From contig CALZUA010000014.1 of assembly GCA_945829235.1 (NCBI GenBank), forward strand, positions 1 through 64,000: a DNA stretch of 64,000 nucleotides, written 5' to 3'. This stretch comes from an uncultured Clostridia bacterium. Its GTDB lineage: Bacteria > Bacillota > Clostridia > Oscillospirales > Ruminococcaceae. Shown in pieces: positions 43,119 through 51,753 of the stretch. A model generated the notes under the pieces. That model had not been told where the DNA came from, ran no database searches, and worked only from the letters and a program-made list of their open reading frames with translations. Every line of letters begins with the position of its first letter. The stretch's first letter is position 1. Made by a program: the position numbers and the translations under genes.

Positions 43119-43604
43119 ATGAACACAACCAAACTTCTCGACGTTCTCCGACAGAACGCCCGCCTCTCAAACTCCGAAATCGCCGTGATGCTCGGTGAAA
43201 CAGAACAGGCAGTCGCCGATGAAATCACCCGCCTTGAGCGCGAGGGCATAATTATGGGCTATTCCGCGATTATTGACGAGGAAAAAGCCGACGACAACGC
43301 CGTCACCGCGATGATTGAGCTCAAAATGACACCCATCAAAGACCGCGGCTTCGACGACCTCGCCCACACAATTATGTCCTACGAGGAAATCGACAGCGTT
43401 TTCCTGCTCTCCGGTCCGTACGACCTGATGGTCACAATCAGCGGCACCAGCCTGCGTAATGTCGCTCTGTTCGTCAGCGAGCGGCTTGCCGTGCTTGACG
43501 GAGTAATTTCCACGACAACTCACTTTATCCTCCGCCGTTACAAGGAAAAACACCACGTCTTTAACGAGGAGCTCTACGATGAGCGCGATATGATTAGCCC
43601 GTGA
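43119..43604 (+). CDS. Lrp/AsnC-family transcriptional regulator
   Basis: 161 aa. N-terminal winged helix (LLDVLRQNARLSNSEIAVML...VADEITRLEREGIIMGYSAII) and a C-terminal RAM/AsnC ligand-binding domain (VFLLSGPYDLMVTISG). Such proteins sense amino acids and often control neighbouring amino-acid genes; the aminotransferase 167 bp downstream is the obvious candidate. The start is ATG 43119 behind AAAGGAGCTACCAA. Confidence 0.9.
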   Translation: MNTTKLLDVLRQNARLSNSEIAVMLGETEQAVADEITRLEREGIIMGYSAIIDEEKADDNAVTAMIELKMTPIKDRGFDDLAHTIMSYEEIDSVFLLSGPYDLMVTISGTSLRNVALFVSERLAVLDGVISTTTHFILRRYKEKHHVFNEELYDERDMISP

Positions 43605-43771
43605 TAATTAGCCGATAAAACTATCGTAAACCACTGTTTTGGTGCGGAAAGCTGTCGGTTTCCTTAAACCAACAGCCCTGTTCCTGCCACAGAGCAAGTT
43701 GCCGCGAAAATTATCGATAACAACAGCTGAAATTGCGGTTTATCGACAGTATGTGTAAAGGAGATACAACT

Positions 43772-44935
43772 TTGGATTACAATAAACTGATTCCCGAGCG
43801 TATCAGCTCTATGAAGCCCTCGGGAATAAGAAGGTTCTTCGACATAGCTCAGACGGTTAAAGGCGTAATCTCGCTGTCTGTCGGCGAACCCGACTTCAAA
43901 ACCCCGTGGGAAGCGCGCAAAGAGGCTATCAATATCCTCGAGCGCGGCAAAACCGCTTACACCGCAAACAGCGGTCTTATGGAGCTTCGCAAAGCCGTTT
44001 GCGGCTACCTCAAGGACTTTATCCACACCGAATACGACCCTGCAACCGAGGTTATTATAACAGTCGGCGGAAGCGAGGCAATCGACCTTGCTGTCCGTGC
44101 GCTTATCGAGGACGGCGACGAGGTGCTTGTCCCCGAGCCGTCGTTCGTGTGTTATGCACCGATTGTGCGTATGATGGGCGGCGTGCCCGTGCCGATTGTG
44201 ACGAAGGCTGAGGATAAATTCAAGCTCACCGCCGCGGCTCTCAAGGAGAAGATTACGCCGAGAACCAAGCTCCTCTTCCTGCCTTACCCGAATAATCCCA
44301 CGGGAGCGGTTATGAGGAGAGCCGACCTTGAGGCAATCGCCGACGTTTTGCGTGAAACCAACATAGTTGTTGCCGCGGACGAAATTTACGCTGAGATGAC
44401 CTATAACGGCGAGAAACACGTCTCGATTGCCGAGATAGACGGAATGAAGGAGCGCACGCTCGTTATCAGCGGTTTCTCGAAAACCTACGCGATGACGGGC
44501 TGGCGGCTCGGCTATACGGCAGGACCTGCGCCGATTATCAAGCAGATGCTGAAGCTCCACCAGTATTGCATAATGTCAAGTCCCACGGTGAGCCAGTACG
44601 CAGCGATTGCGGCGATACAGAAATGCCGTGCCGATGTCGAGCACATGATTTCGGAGTACGATATGCGCAGGCGGCTTTGCGTGAAGAATTTCAACGATAT
44701 GGGGTTGGAGTGCTTCGAGCCGGAGGGCGCGTTTTATGTGTTCCCGTGCATCAGGTCAACGGGAATGACAAGCGAGGAGTTCTGCCAAAAACTGGTGTTT
44801 GAGAAAAAGGTTGCGGTTGTCCCCGGAAACGCGTTTGGCGAGAGCGGCGAGGGGTTTGTGCGCGTGTCCTACGCGTATTCGATAGCGCACCTCGAGAGCG
44901 CGTTCACGAGAATACGCGAGTTTATCGGCAAGTGA
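43772..44935 (+). CDS. class I/II pyridoxal-phosphate aminotransferase (aspartate-type)
   Basis: 387 aa. ISLSVGEPDFKTPWEAR, YTANSGLMELRKAV, PNNPTGAVM and the PLP Lys in VISGFSKTYAMTGWRLGY define fold type I, subgroup I-alpha/gamma. Substrate is probably an aspartate, alanine or aromatic amino acid; the sequence does not settle which. The start is TTG 43772 with AAAGGAG 8 nt before it; an ATG at 43751 would overlap this site. It follows an Lrp regulator, a common pairing. Confidence 0.9.
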   Translation: MDYNKLIPERISSMKPSGIRRFFDIAQTVKGVISLSVGEPDFKTPWEARKEAINILERGKTAYTANSGLMELRKAVCGYLKDFIHTEYDPATEVIITVGGSEAIDLAVRALIEDGDEVLVPEPSFVCYAPIVRMMGGVPVPIVTKAEDKFKLTAAALKEKITPRTKLLFLPYPNNPTGAVMRRADLEAIADVLRETNIVVAADEIYAEMTYNGEKHVSIAEIDGMKERTLVISGFSKTYAMTGWRLGYTAGPAPIIKQMLKLHQYCIMSSPTVSQYAAIAAIQKCRADVEHMISEYDMRRRLCVKNFNDMGLECFEPEGAFYVFPCIRSTGMTSEEFCQKLVFEKKVAVVPGNAFGESGEGFVRVSYAYSIAHLESAFTRIREFIGK

Positions 44936-44941
44936 TAAAAG

Positions 44942-45484
44942 CTAATGTGCGTTGATTTTGCTCATAATATCTTCGAGAGTGAAACTGCTGTTGGCGCTTC
45001 GGTCTGACTTTTTTGAATAAAATGACTTCGACTGCGCCGCAGGCATTTCTTCTTCTTTTTCTTTTATTTCTTTTTTCTTATTATAATAAGTAGGTTTGTT
45101 GTTTTGAACGGCAGATGTTTGTTGACTTTCGTTGGTGGTGCTTGTTGATAGCACGTTATCGGGATTGTTGACGCCCTGAAGCTCATCGTAAAAATTCAGC
45201 GTTATAATCGTGAATTTCGGGGTTGACTCGGTTGTTATGTCGCCTGTTGACTTTAGGTTGTTCAGCGCGGTGCGAGCTTGTTGAACTGTTAGTTGATTGC
45301 TTGTTGCAAGCTCAGCGATAGAAACGGCGACTTGACCGCGGCGGAGTTGCACGCCGAGGTAATTCATGTCCGTCCAAGCGGCGCGCATTATCAGGTCGAG
45401 GAACACGAGCCGAACGTTGCGGTTGCTGTACCAGCGCCAGTTGAGGAGATTTCGCGGAACTTTGACAAAGCCTTGATTTGTCAT
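44942..45484 (-). CDS. phage-type replication-initiation-like protein (winged helix, DnaD-like N-terminus)
   Basis: 180 aa. FVKVPRNLLNWRWYSNRNV and RLVFLDLIMRAAW, then LRRGQVAVSIAELAT and LTVQQARTALNNLKSTGDI, are typical of the winged-helix N-terminal half of phage and plasmid replication proteins. The C-terminal half is low-complexity (Ser, Thr, Lys, Glu) with a short helix at the end and no DnaD2 or helicase-loader motif. Start ATG 45484 behind AAAGGAAGTGTTTTT. No phage gene adjoins it, so it is probably a lone remnant. It converges with the aminotransferase gene with a 6-bp gap. Confidence 0.65.
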   Translation of the reverse strand: MTNQGFVKVPRNLLNWRWYSNRNVRLVFLDLIMRAAWTDMNYLGVQLRRGQVAVSIAELATSNQLTVQQARTALNNLKSTGDITTESTPKFTIITLNFYDELQGVNNPDNVLSTSTTNESQQTSAVQNNKPTYYNKKKEIKEKEEEMPAAQSKSFYSKKSDRSANSSFTLEDIMSKINAH

Positions 45485-45778
45485 AAAAACACTTCCTTTC
45501 ACACATTATTATAAAAGGAACGGAACTGCAATTTACTGCAATGTTTTGTTGATATAGCAAAATTTTGCGCGTGATTTTTGTTTATTTTGAACAACCAAAT
45601 CCCTGCGTTAACCGAAGAATTTTGGCGCTCGGCAACCAAATTTCAGCGAAATCGGAGCAGTGGTGTGTAGAATGTTAACTTTGTGCAAAATAAACAAAAT
45701 TGGTTATGAGCAGAAAAGCGCGGTGAAACGCGAACCAAATTGAGCGGTTGTGCAAGTTGCACAAATCGGGAGAGGCCT

Positions 45779-46630
45779 ATGTTGAACGAGAAAATCACTG
45801 TACTGGCGCACGCGAAGCTGAATTTGTACCTAGATATTGTGGGTACACGCACAGACGGCTACCATTTGTTGGAAACCGTGTTGCAAAGCGTGGATTTGAG
45901 CGATGTTGTTGAGGTAACGGCGGCGCGTGAGGGGATTTTGGTGAGTTGCTCAAACCCTGAAATTCCCACGGGCGAGAAAAATATATGTTACAAGGCGGCA
46001 AAGCGTTTTGCAGAGCGGGTTGGCGGGAATTTTGGCGCGGCAATCCACATCGAAAAGCGCATACCCGATGGAGCAGGCTTGGGCGGCGGAAGCGCGGACG
46101 CGGCGGCGGTTTTGTACGCGCTGAACGAGCTGAACGGGCTTCCGATGCGGCTTGACGAGCTTCAGCAACTCGCCGCGGAAATCGGCGCAGACGTGCCGTT
46201 TTGCCTGTTCGGGGGACTTGCGGTTTGCCGAGGAATCGGCGAGGTGATTGAACCCCTCAGCCCGCTTCCCGAGCGGTTTTACCTTATCGTAAAGCCGAAT
46301 TTTCGTTGCCCTACGCAGAAAGCCTATCAGCTTTACGACAATGCGCCCGTTCCCGCAAAAAACACGCTTAAAGCGTTTTGCAATGCGGGTTCACGCTATC
46401 CCGAGATGTTGTACAACGTCTTTGAGGAAATTTATGGTAATGTGGAAATATCTTCCATAAAAGCAAAGCTCCGCGAAACGGGAGCACTCGGCGCGTTGCT
46501 CACGGGAAGCGGCTCAGCGGTGTTCGGGGTGTACGAAACGGCTCAGGGAGCGGCTTCGGCGGCAAGCGCGTTCCCCGAGATGTTCACGGCGGTCGCTAAG
46601 CCGGTTGCCGCGGGGCTTGCGGTGATTTGA
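45779..46630 (+). CDS. ispE: 4-diphosphocytidyl-2-C-methyl-D-erythritol kinase
   Basis: 283 aa GHMP kinase of the MEP isoprenoid pathway; phosphorylates CDP-methylerythritol. AHAKLNLYLDIVGTRTDGYH is the substrate-binding start and IPDGAGLGGGSADAAA the ATP loop, with LTGSGSAVFGVY near the end. The start is ATG 45779 behind GGGAGAGGCCT; the upstream open frame lacks a better site. Confidence 0.95.
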   Translation: MLNEKITVLAHAKLNLYLDIVGTRTDGYHLLETVLQSVDLSDVVEVTAAREGILVSCSNPEIPTGEKNICYKAAKRFAERVGGNFGAAIHIEKRIPDGAGLGGGSADAAAVLYALNELNGLPMRLDELQQLAAEIGADVPFCLFGGLAVCRGIGEVIEPLSPLPERFYLIVKPNFRCPTQKAYQLYDNAPVPAKNTLKAFCNAGSRYPEMLYNVFEEIYGNVEISSIKAKLRETGALGALLTGSGSAVFGVYETAQGAASAASAFPEMFTAVAKPVAAGLAVI

Positions 46631-46684
46631 CTTTTGTGCAAATTGACGAAAAGACAAAAAGGGGCTGTTTTTTCGCGCGGAATG

Positions 46685-46693
46685 TGGTATAAT
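46685..46693 (+). promoter_or_regulatory. extended -10 promoter of the Asp23-family gene
   Basis: TGGTATAAT (TGN at 46685-46687, TATAAT 46688-46693) lies 33 bp before the ATG. No good -35 box is seen, as is usual with an extended -10. Confidence 0.6.
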
Positions 46694-46725
46694 GGTTGTA
46701 GGAATGCATTGAACGGAGGGAAATT

Positions 46726-47082
46726 ATGGTTATTTTGCAAAATCACGTCGGTAAAATTTCTTTTTCCGCGAACTTTTTCACCGAGCTTATCGGAAACACG
46801 GTCACGAACTGCTTCGGCGTTATCGCGATGAACGTGCGCGGCTTTCGCGAAACGCTCGCGGCGGCGCTCCCCAAGCCGAACAAGCGCGATTTTGCGCGCG
46901 GCGTGAAGGTCGATTTTAAGGACGGCGCGCTCACGATTGACCTGCACATCTCGCTGATGTACGGCGTGAACATAAACGCGGTGTCGAAGTCCATCATCAA
47001 CAAGGTTGCGTACACCGTGCGGCGTGCAACCGGCTTGAACGTCGAAAAAGTCAACGTTTTTGTGGACGCAATCCGCGTGTAA
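46726..47082 (+). CDS. Asp23/Gls24-family protein
   Basis: 118 aa. VGKISFSANFFTELIGNTV and VDFKDGALTIDLHISLMYGVNI, then TGLNVEKVNVFVDAIRV, follow the Asp23 pattern. The family is linked to envelope stress. A fakA-like gene follows, the order known in many Bacillota (asp23-like, DAK2, recG). The start is behind ACGGAGGGAAATT. Confidence 0.92.
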   Translation: MVILQNHVGKISFSANFFTELIGNTVTNCFGVIAMNVRGFRETLAAALPKPNKRDFARGVKVDFKDGALTIDLHISLMYGVNINAVSKSIINKVAYTVRRATGLNVEKVNVFVDAIRV

Positions 47083-47539
47083 AATTGGGGGTATTTTTTG
47101 TGGAAGTTCAGACTAATTTTGCGGGAATTTTTGCCGCAATTTTTGCGATAATTTTCGCGTATTTTTCGGGCGTTTTTTGAGGCATTTTTCGGGGTGTTTT
47201 TGAGGATATTTTTCGGCATAATTTTTGAGGTAATTTTCACCAATAATTATGATGAAAATCAACGCTTTTTATCACCTTAAAAACCGTATAACAACCGTAT
47301 TTGTCGGTGTTTTCTACAAGGTTGATTTCACCCGAAAATTGCGGTGAAAATTATCCTGTTTTTCGGGTAATTTTTGGAGTAATTTTTGACCAAAAAATAA
47401 CGGTGTTTTTCACACTGATTTTAGGCTGAATTTTAACGTTATTTTCGAGCTATTTTTGTGGTATAATTTCGAGAAAAAATTCGCGTAATTTTCGCGCGGA
47501 TATTTTATAAAAATTGAGATTTGGAAGGGAATTTTTGTG
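47083..47539. repeat. non-coding T-rich degenerate repeat block
   Basis: About 450 bp built of imperfect repeats of the form (T)ATTTTTCG/GAGG followed by 6-10 variable bases, nearly all T-rich on the plus strand, with few A runs. It has no supported gene and ends at the fakA-like ribosome site (TGGAAGGGA). It lies inside an otherwise conserved gene order. Confidence 0.65.
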
Positions 47540-49159
47540 ATGTCAATCAACGGTCAGCTCCTTCGCGACGCGGTCATTTCGGGAGCTAATAATGTGCGAA
47601 ACAAACGCGTTGAGGTGGACGAGCTTAACGTGTTCCCCGTGCCGGACGGCGACACGGGTACAAATATGTCGATGACCATCGGGAACGCAATCGGCGAGCT
47701 TTCCAACATTCCCGACGGCGCGCCTGTCGGTGAGGTGGCTAAAAAAGCGGCTTCGGCGATGCTTCGCGGTGCGCGCGGCAACTCCGGCGTTATCCTCTCG
47801 TTGCTCTTCAGAGGGCTTTCCAAGGGGCTTGCGGGCAAGTCCGAGGCAACCGCCGCCGACTTTTCTGCCGCGCTCAAGCTCGGCGTTGACGCGGCGTACA
47901 AGTCGGTTATGAAGCCGACCGAGGGAACTATCCTCACGGTTGCGCGTGAGGCTTGGGAAAATACCGCCCAAGCCGCTTCTGAAGCCACTTTAGCCGATTT
48001 CTTTGCGCTTTTTATCGATGAAGCGAAAAAGTCGCTTGAGCGCACACCCGAGTTGCTCCCCGTGCTCAAAAAAGCGGGCGTTGTGGACGCGGGCGGAATG
48101 GGGCTCATCGTAATTCTGGAGGGTATGTACAGCGTCATTTCGGGCGGCAAAATTGTCCCCGATGAATCCGAGAAAAAGCCCTCCGCCGCCGCTTCCGAAG
48201 CCGCGCAAACCGAGATGAAATACGGCTACGGCGCGGAATTTGTGGTAAAGAAGGGCGCCGGCTCGAAGGACCCGACCGCGCTCTCCGCGTACCTCGAAAC
48301 CATCGGCGACAGCATAACAATCGCTGATGATGATGATTTTATTCGCGTGAATGTTCATACAAATCACCCAGGAAAGGCGCTTGAAGAGGGGTTAAAATTC
48401 GGCAGTTTGACCAAAGTTTCTGTGGTAAATTTGTTGGAAAAGACGGAAAATTTGGTGAAAGCGTCCAAGCAAAACCGCAAATCTCCCGTTGAACCGGTGA
48501 ACGAAACGGGATTTGTTGCCGTTGCCGCGGGCGCAGGTCTGCAAGCGTTGTTCAAGGACCTCGGCGCGGACAACGTTGTAAGCGGCGGGCAGACGATGAA
48601 CCCGTCCACCGAGGACATTCTCGAGGCAATCGGGCAGACTCCCGCGAAAAATGTGTTCGTGTTGCCGAACAACAAGAACATTATTATGGCGGCTGAGCAG
48701 GCGGCGCGGCTTGCCGACCGCAATGTGTGCGTGCTCCAGACGCGAAATATCCCGCAGGGCATCTCCGCGATGATGAACTTTGACCCGAGCGCAGATTTCG
48801 CCACGAACCGCGCGGCAATGACCGAGGCGTTCGACCGCGTTGGAAGCGGGCAGATAACCTACGCGGTGCGCGACTCCGAGTACGATGGTCACAAAATCAA
48901 GCAGGGTGAAATTTTGGCGATGGATAATGGCAAAATCGTGTTCACCGAGAAGAATGTTGGAAAGGCGCTCGCGAAGCTCGTAAAGCGCTTGGTAACGTCA
49001 TCTTCCAGTTATGTCACCGTGATTTACGGCGCGGACGTGAGCGATGATGATGCAAGTGAGGCGTATGAACAATTGCAAAATAAGCTCGGTTCGGACGTTG
49101 AAATTGCGCTCGTGAACGGCGGTCAACCCGTGTATTATTACATAATCTCGGTTGAATGA
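47540..49159 (+). CDS. fakA: DAK2-domain fatty-acid kinase catalytic subunit (FakA-like)
   Basis: 539 aa. The DhaL/DAK2 ATP-binding domain (1-200) shows NVFPVPDGDTGTNMSMT and RGARGNSGVILSLLFRG. A middle domain has FVVKKGAGSKDPTALSAYL, and the C-terminal half carries GFVAVAAGAGLQALFKDLGAD and FVLPNNKNI. FakA phosphorylates fatty acids bound to a FakB partner; no fakB is in the window. Starts at ATG 47540 (GTG 47537 also possible). Confidence 0.88.
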   Translation: MSINGQLLRDAVISGANNVRNKRVEVDELNVFPVPDGDTGTNMSMTIGNAIGELSNIPDGAPVGEVAKKAASAMLRGARGNSGVILSLLFRGLSKGLAGKSEATAADFSAALKLGVDAAYKSVMKPTEGTILTVAREAWENTAQAASEATLADFFALFIDEAKKSLERTPELLPVLKKAGVVDAGGMGLIVILEGMYSVISGGKIVPDESEKKPSAAASEAAQTEMKYGYGAEFVVKKGAGSKDPTALSAYLETIGDSITIADDDDFIRVNVHTNHPGKALEEGLKFGSLTKVSVVNLLEKTENLVKASKQNRKSPVEPVNETGFVAVAAGAGLQALFKDLGADNVVSGGQTMNPSTEDILEAIGQTPAKNVFVLPNNKNIIMAAEQAARLADRNVCVLQTRNIPQGISAMMNFDPSADFATNRAAMTEAFDRVGSGQITYAVRDSEYDGHKIKQGEILAMDNGKIVFTEKNVGKALAKLVKRLVTSSSSYVTVIYGADVSDDDASEAYEQLQNKLGSDVEIALVNGGQPVYYYIISVE

Positions 49160-49302
49160 GATTATGTCGTTCATATTTTTGTGCAACTTGCATAAGTGCG
49201 TTTTATACAAACATTTTTGTGCAAATTGACGTGAACTTACATTGATAATAGCCAACTCCCCGCGTTTTTGCGGGGAAATTTGTATGGAAAAAGTTTACAC
49301 TT

Positions 49303-51312
49303 ATGGAAATTACTCTCTTAAAAGGCATTGGACAAAAGCGCGCTGAGCTTTACAAAAAGCTCGGAATTTCAACCGTTGAACAGCTCGTGCGGCTCTATCC
49401 GCGCGATTACATCGATTTCACAAATCCCGTTAAGATACGCGATTTACAGCTTGGCGAGAGTTGCGCGTTTCGGGCGAGTGTTGCCAAAAAAAGCTCGCCG
49501 TTCTCGATGTACGCGCGGACTGCGGTTTACAAGGTGCTCCTCACTGACGGCGAGGGTGAAATTACCGCTGTGTTTTTCAACACAAAGTTCGCGTTTGATA
49601 AGCTTGAATTATACAAAGAGTATTTATTTTATGGGAAAATCTCGGGCGATTTGGTGCATTTGCAGGTGAACACCCCGACCTATCTTCCCGTTAACCAAAC
49701 AGGCTTGCTTCCGAAATATCCCTTAACAGCGGGACTTTCACGCGAGAGCGTTACCAAAAATATCTCGGACGCGCTGGAAATTGTGCAAATTGACGAACGG
49801 TTGCCCGAGAGGATTGTGAAAAAATACTCTCTGTATAGTGCGGACGAAGCAGTCCGAAAAATTCATTTCCCGAAATCGCGCGAGGAGTACAAAGCGGCGC
49901 GAAAACGGCTTGTTTTCGAGGAGTTGCTCTCGCTGAAGCTCGGGCTGGCGCGGCTTAAAACGCGCGGAAAATCGCTCTCGGGTGCGGTTATGACCGAGGT
50001 TTCTCTGGAAGATTTTTACAATTCTCTCCCATTTACCCCGACCAACGCGCAAATTCGTGCAATTTCAGATTGCATTGCCGATATGAAACGACTGTTCCCG
50101 ATGAACCGACTTGTTCAGGGTGACGTTGGCTCGGGAAAGACTTTGGTTGCCGCCGCCGCCGCGTTTTTTGCACAAAGAAACGGCTTCCAGACAACCGTTA
50201 TGGCACCAACCGAAGTACTCGCCGCACAGCACTACGAAACGTTTCGCGGGTTCTTGGAGCCGCTCGGGATACGAGTCGGGCTGTTGTCGGGAGCGCTTTC
50301 GGCTACCGAGAAAAAGAAGGTGCGCGCCGCCGCCGCTGAGGGTGAAATCGACGTGCTCATCGGCACGCAAGCGCTGATTCAACGCAGTAGCGCGATGAAG
50401 AGACTCGGGCTTGCGATTGTCGATGAACAGCACCGTTTCGGCGTGTATCAGCGCTCGGAGCTTGCCGAAAAGGGCGCAAATCCGCACATTCTCGCGATGT
50501 CGGCAACGCCCATTCCGCGCACACTCGCGCTTATAATGTACGGCGACCTCGACGTTTCGATAATCAACGAAATGCCTCTCGGACGGCTCCCCGTCAAGAC
50601 TTACGCCGTTGACACCTCGTTTCGCAAGCGCCTTTACGCGTTCATCAAAAAACACATCGCGATGGGCTTGCAGGCGTTTATCGTCTGCCCGCTGGTTGAA
50701 GAAAACCAAGAGATGTCCGAGAAACAAAGCGCAATCGGTTACTACGAAAAACTCACGCGCGGCGAATTTGCGGGGATTCCGACGGGGTTGTTGTACGGCA
50801 AGATGAAGCAGGCGGAAAAGGAAGCCGTGATGCGCGATTTTCACGAAAACCGGCTGAAGCTGTTGATTTCGACAACCGTCATCGAGGTCGGGATTGACGT
50901 GCCGAACGCGGCGGTTATGCTCATCGAGAACGCCGAGCAATTCGGGCTGTCGCAACTCCACCAGCTCCGCGGGCGCGTCGGGCGCGGCTCGGTGCAGAGC
51001 TACTGCGTGCTGATGAGCGACAGCAAGACGGACTACGCGCGGGCGCGGTTTAAGGCAATGTGCGAAACGACCGATGGGTACAAAATTGCGGACGCGGATT
51101 TGGCTTTGCGTGGCCCCGGCAACTTTTTTGGCAAGGAACAACACGGGTTGCCGCCGATGAAGGTTGCTGATTTGGCGGACGATGCGGACGTTTTGGAGGA
51201 AGTTGAGGCGCTCGCGGACGAGATTTTGGCGGAGGACCCGCTGTTGGCACTCCCCGAGAACAAGGGCTTGCGGGAAGCCGTGGACGAGCTTTTTGCGGCG
51301 GGAAGTCTTTGA
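49303..51312 (+). CDS. recG: ATP-dependent DNA helicase RecG
   Basis: 669 aa. Wedge/OB domain at the N-terminus (LYPRDYIDFTNPVKI), helicase motifs I (GDVGSGKTLVAAAA), II (LAIVDEQHRFGV), III (LAMSATPIPRTL), and V-VI (STTVIEVGIDVPNA and LHQLRGRVGRG). RecG unwinds branched DNA at stalled forks. It follows fakA as in many Bacillota. The start is ATG 49303; the ribosome site (GGAAAAAG) is weak. Confidence 0.96.
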   Translation: MEITLLKGIGQKRAELYKKLGISTVEQLVRLYPRDYIDFTNPVKIRDLQLGESCAFRASVAKKSSPFSMYARTAVYKVLLTDGEGEITAVFFNTKFAFDKLELYKEYLFYGKISGDLVHLQVNTPTYLPVNQTGLLPKYPLTAGLSRESVTKNISDALEIVQIDERLPERIVKKYSLYSADEAVRKIHFPKSREEYKAARKRLVFEELLSLKLGLARLKTRGKSLSGAVMTEVSLEDFYNSLPFTPTNAQIRAISDCIADMKRLFPMNRLVQGDVGSGKTLVAAAAAFFAQRNGFQTTVMAPTEVLAAQHYETFRGFLEPLGIRVGLLSGALSATEKKKVRAAAAEGEIDVLIGTQALIQRSSAMKRLGLAIVDEQHRFGVYQRSELAEKGANPHILAMSATPIPRTLALIMYGDLDVSIINEMPLGRLPVKTYAVDTSFRKRLYAFIKKHIAMGLQAFIVCPLVEENQEMSEKQSAIGYYEKLTRGEFAGIPTGLLYGKMKQAEKEAVMRDFHENRLKLLISTTVIEVGIDVPNAAVMLIENAEQFGLSQLHQLRGRVGRGSVQSYCVLMSDSKTDYARARFKAMCETTDGYKIADADLALRGPGNFFGKEQHGLPPMKVADLADDADVLEEVEALADEILAEDPLLALPENKGLREAVDELFAAGSL

Positions 51313-51378
51313 CAGAGCGCGTTATAAAGCGCCGCGTTGCCCGAAATTGTTACATATACATATTTAAATATATCAATT

Positions 51379-51406
51379 AAGCAGTGCCTGACAGCACTGC
51401 TTTTTT
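51379..51406 (+). terminator. terminator after recG
   Basis: AAGCAGTGC and GCACTGCTT form a perfect 9-bp stem around CTGACA, followed by TTTT. Confidence 0.8.
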
Positions 51407-51458
51407 ATCTCTCGATAACAGCCGTTGAGTTAATTTCGGGGTTGGTCCGTGAATTTCA

Positions 51459-51559
51459 CGAACCGCGCTCAGCGGGAGTGTATAATAAAATCGCGAGGTA
51501 GCGAACCGCGCTCGGCGGGAGTGTATAATAAAATCGCGAGGTAGCGAACCGCGCTCGCC
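51459..51559. repeat. 43-bp tandem repeat carrying TATAAT
   Basis: Units start at 51459 and 51502, with one base different, and a partial third unit starts at 51545 (period 43). Each full unit contains GTGTATAATAAAATCGCG, so TATAAT occurs at 51481 and 51524. No gene lies between recG and the minus-strand sulfotransferase. Confidence 0.85.
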
Positions 51560-51709
51560 TTGCAGATTTATTGCACACCTTGAAATGAGCAAAAGTCCTT
51601 GATTTTCACGAACCACACCCGTCTGATGATACATTAACGGCGTGCAGGTGCGGCGAGTTGACCGAGCCGCGTGAGCTTCAGCAGTGTCGTTGACATTGCA
51701 CTTTCTGTG

Positions 51710-51738
51710 AAAAAACCCCCAAAGTTCAGCTTGGGGGG
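51710..51738 (-). terminator. terminator of the arylsulfotransferase operon
   Basis: On the minus strand CCCCCCAA and TTGGGGG pair around an 8-nt loop, followed by TTTTTT (complement of 51710-51715). Confidence 0.82.
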
Positions 51739-51753
51739 CATTGTTATTCACGT

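Noticed and set aside
44936-44941. Terminator between the aminotransferase and the convergent replication-like gene
   Set aside because: The gap is six bases and neither gene end shows a hairpin with a T-run.
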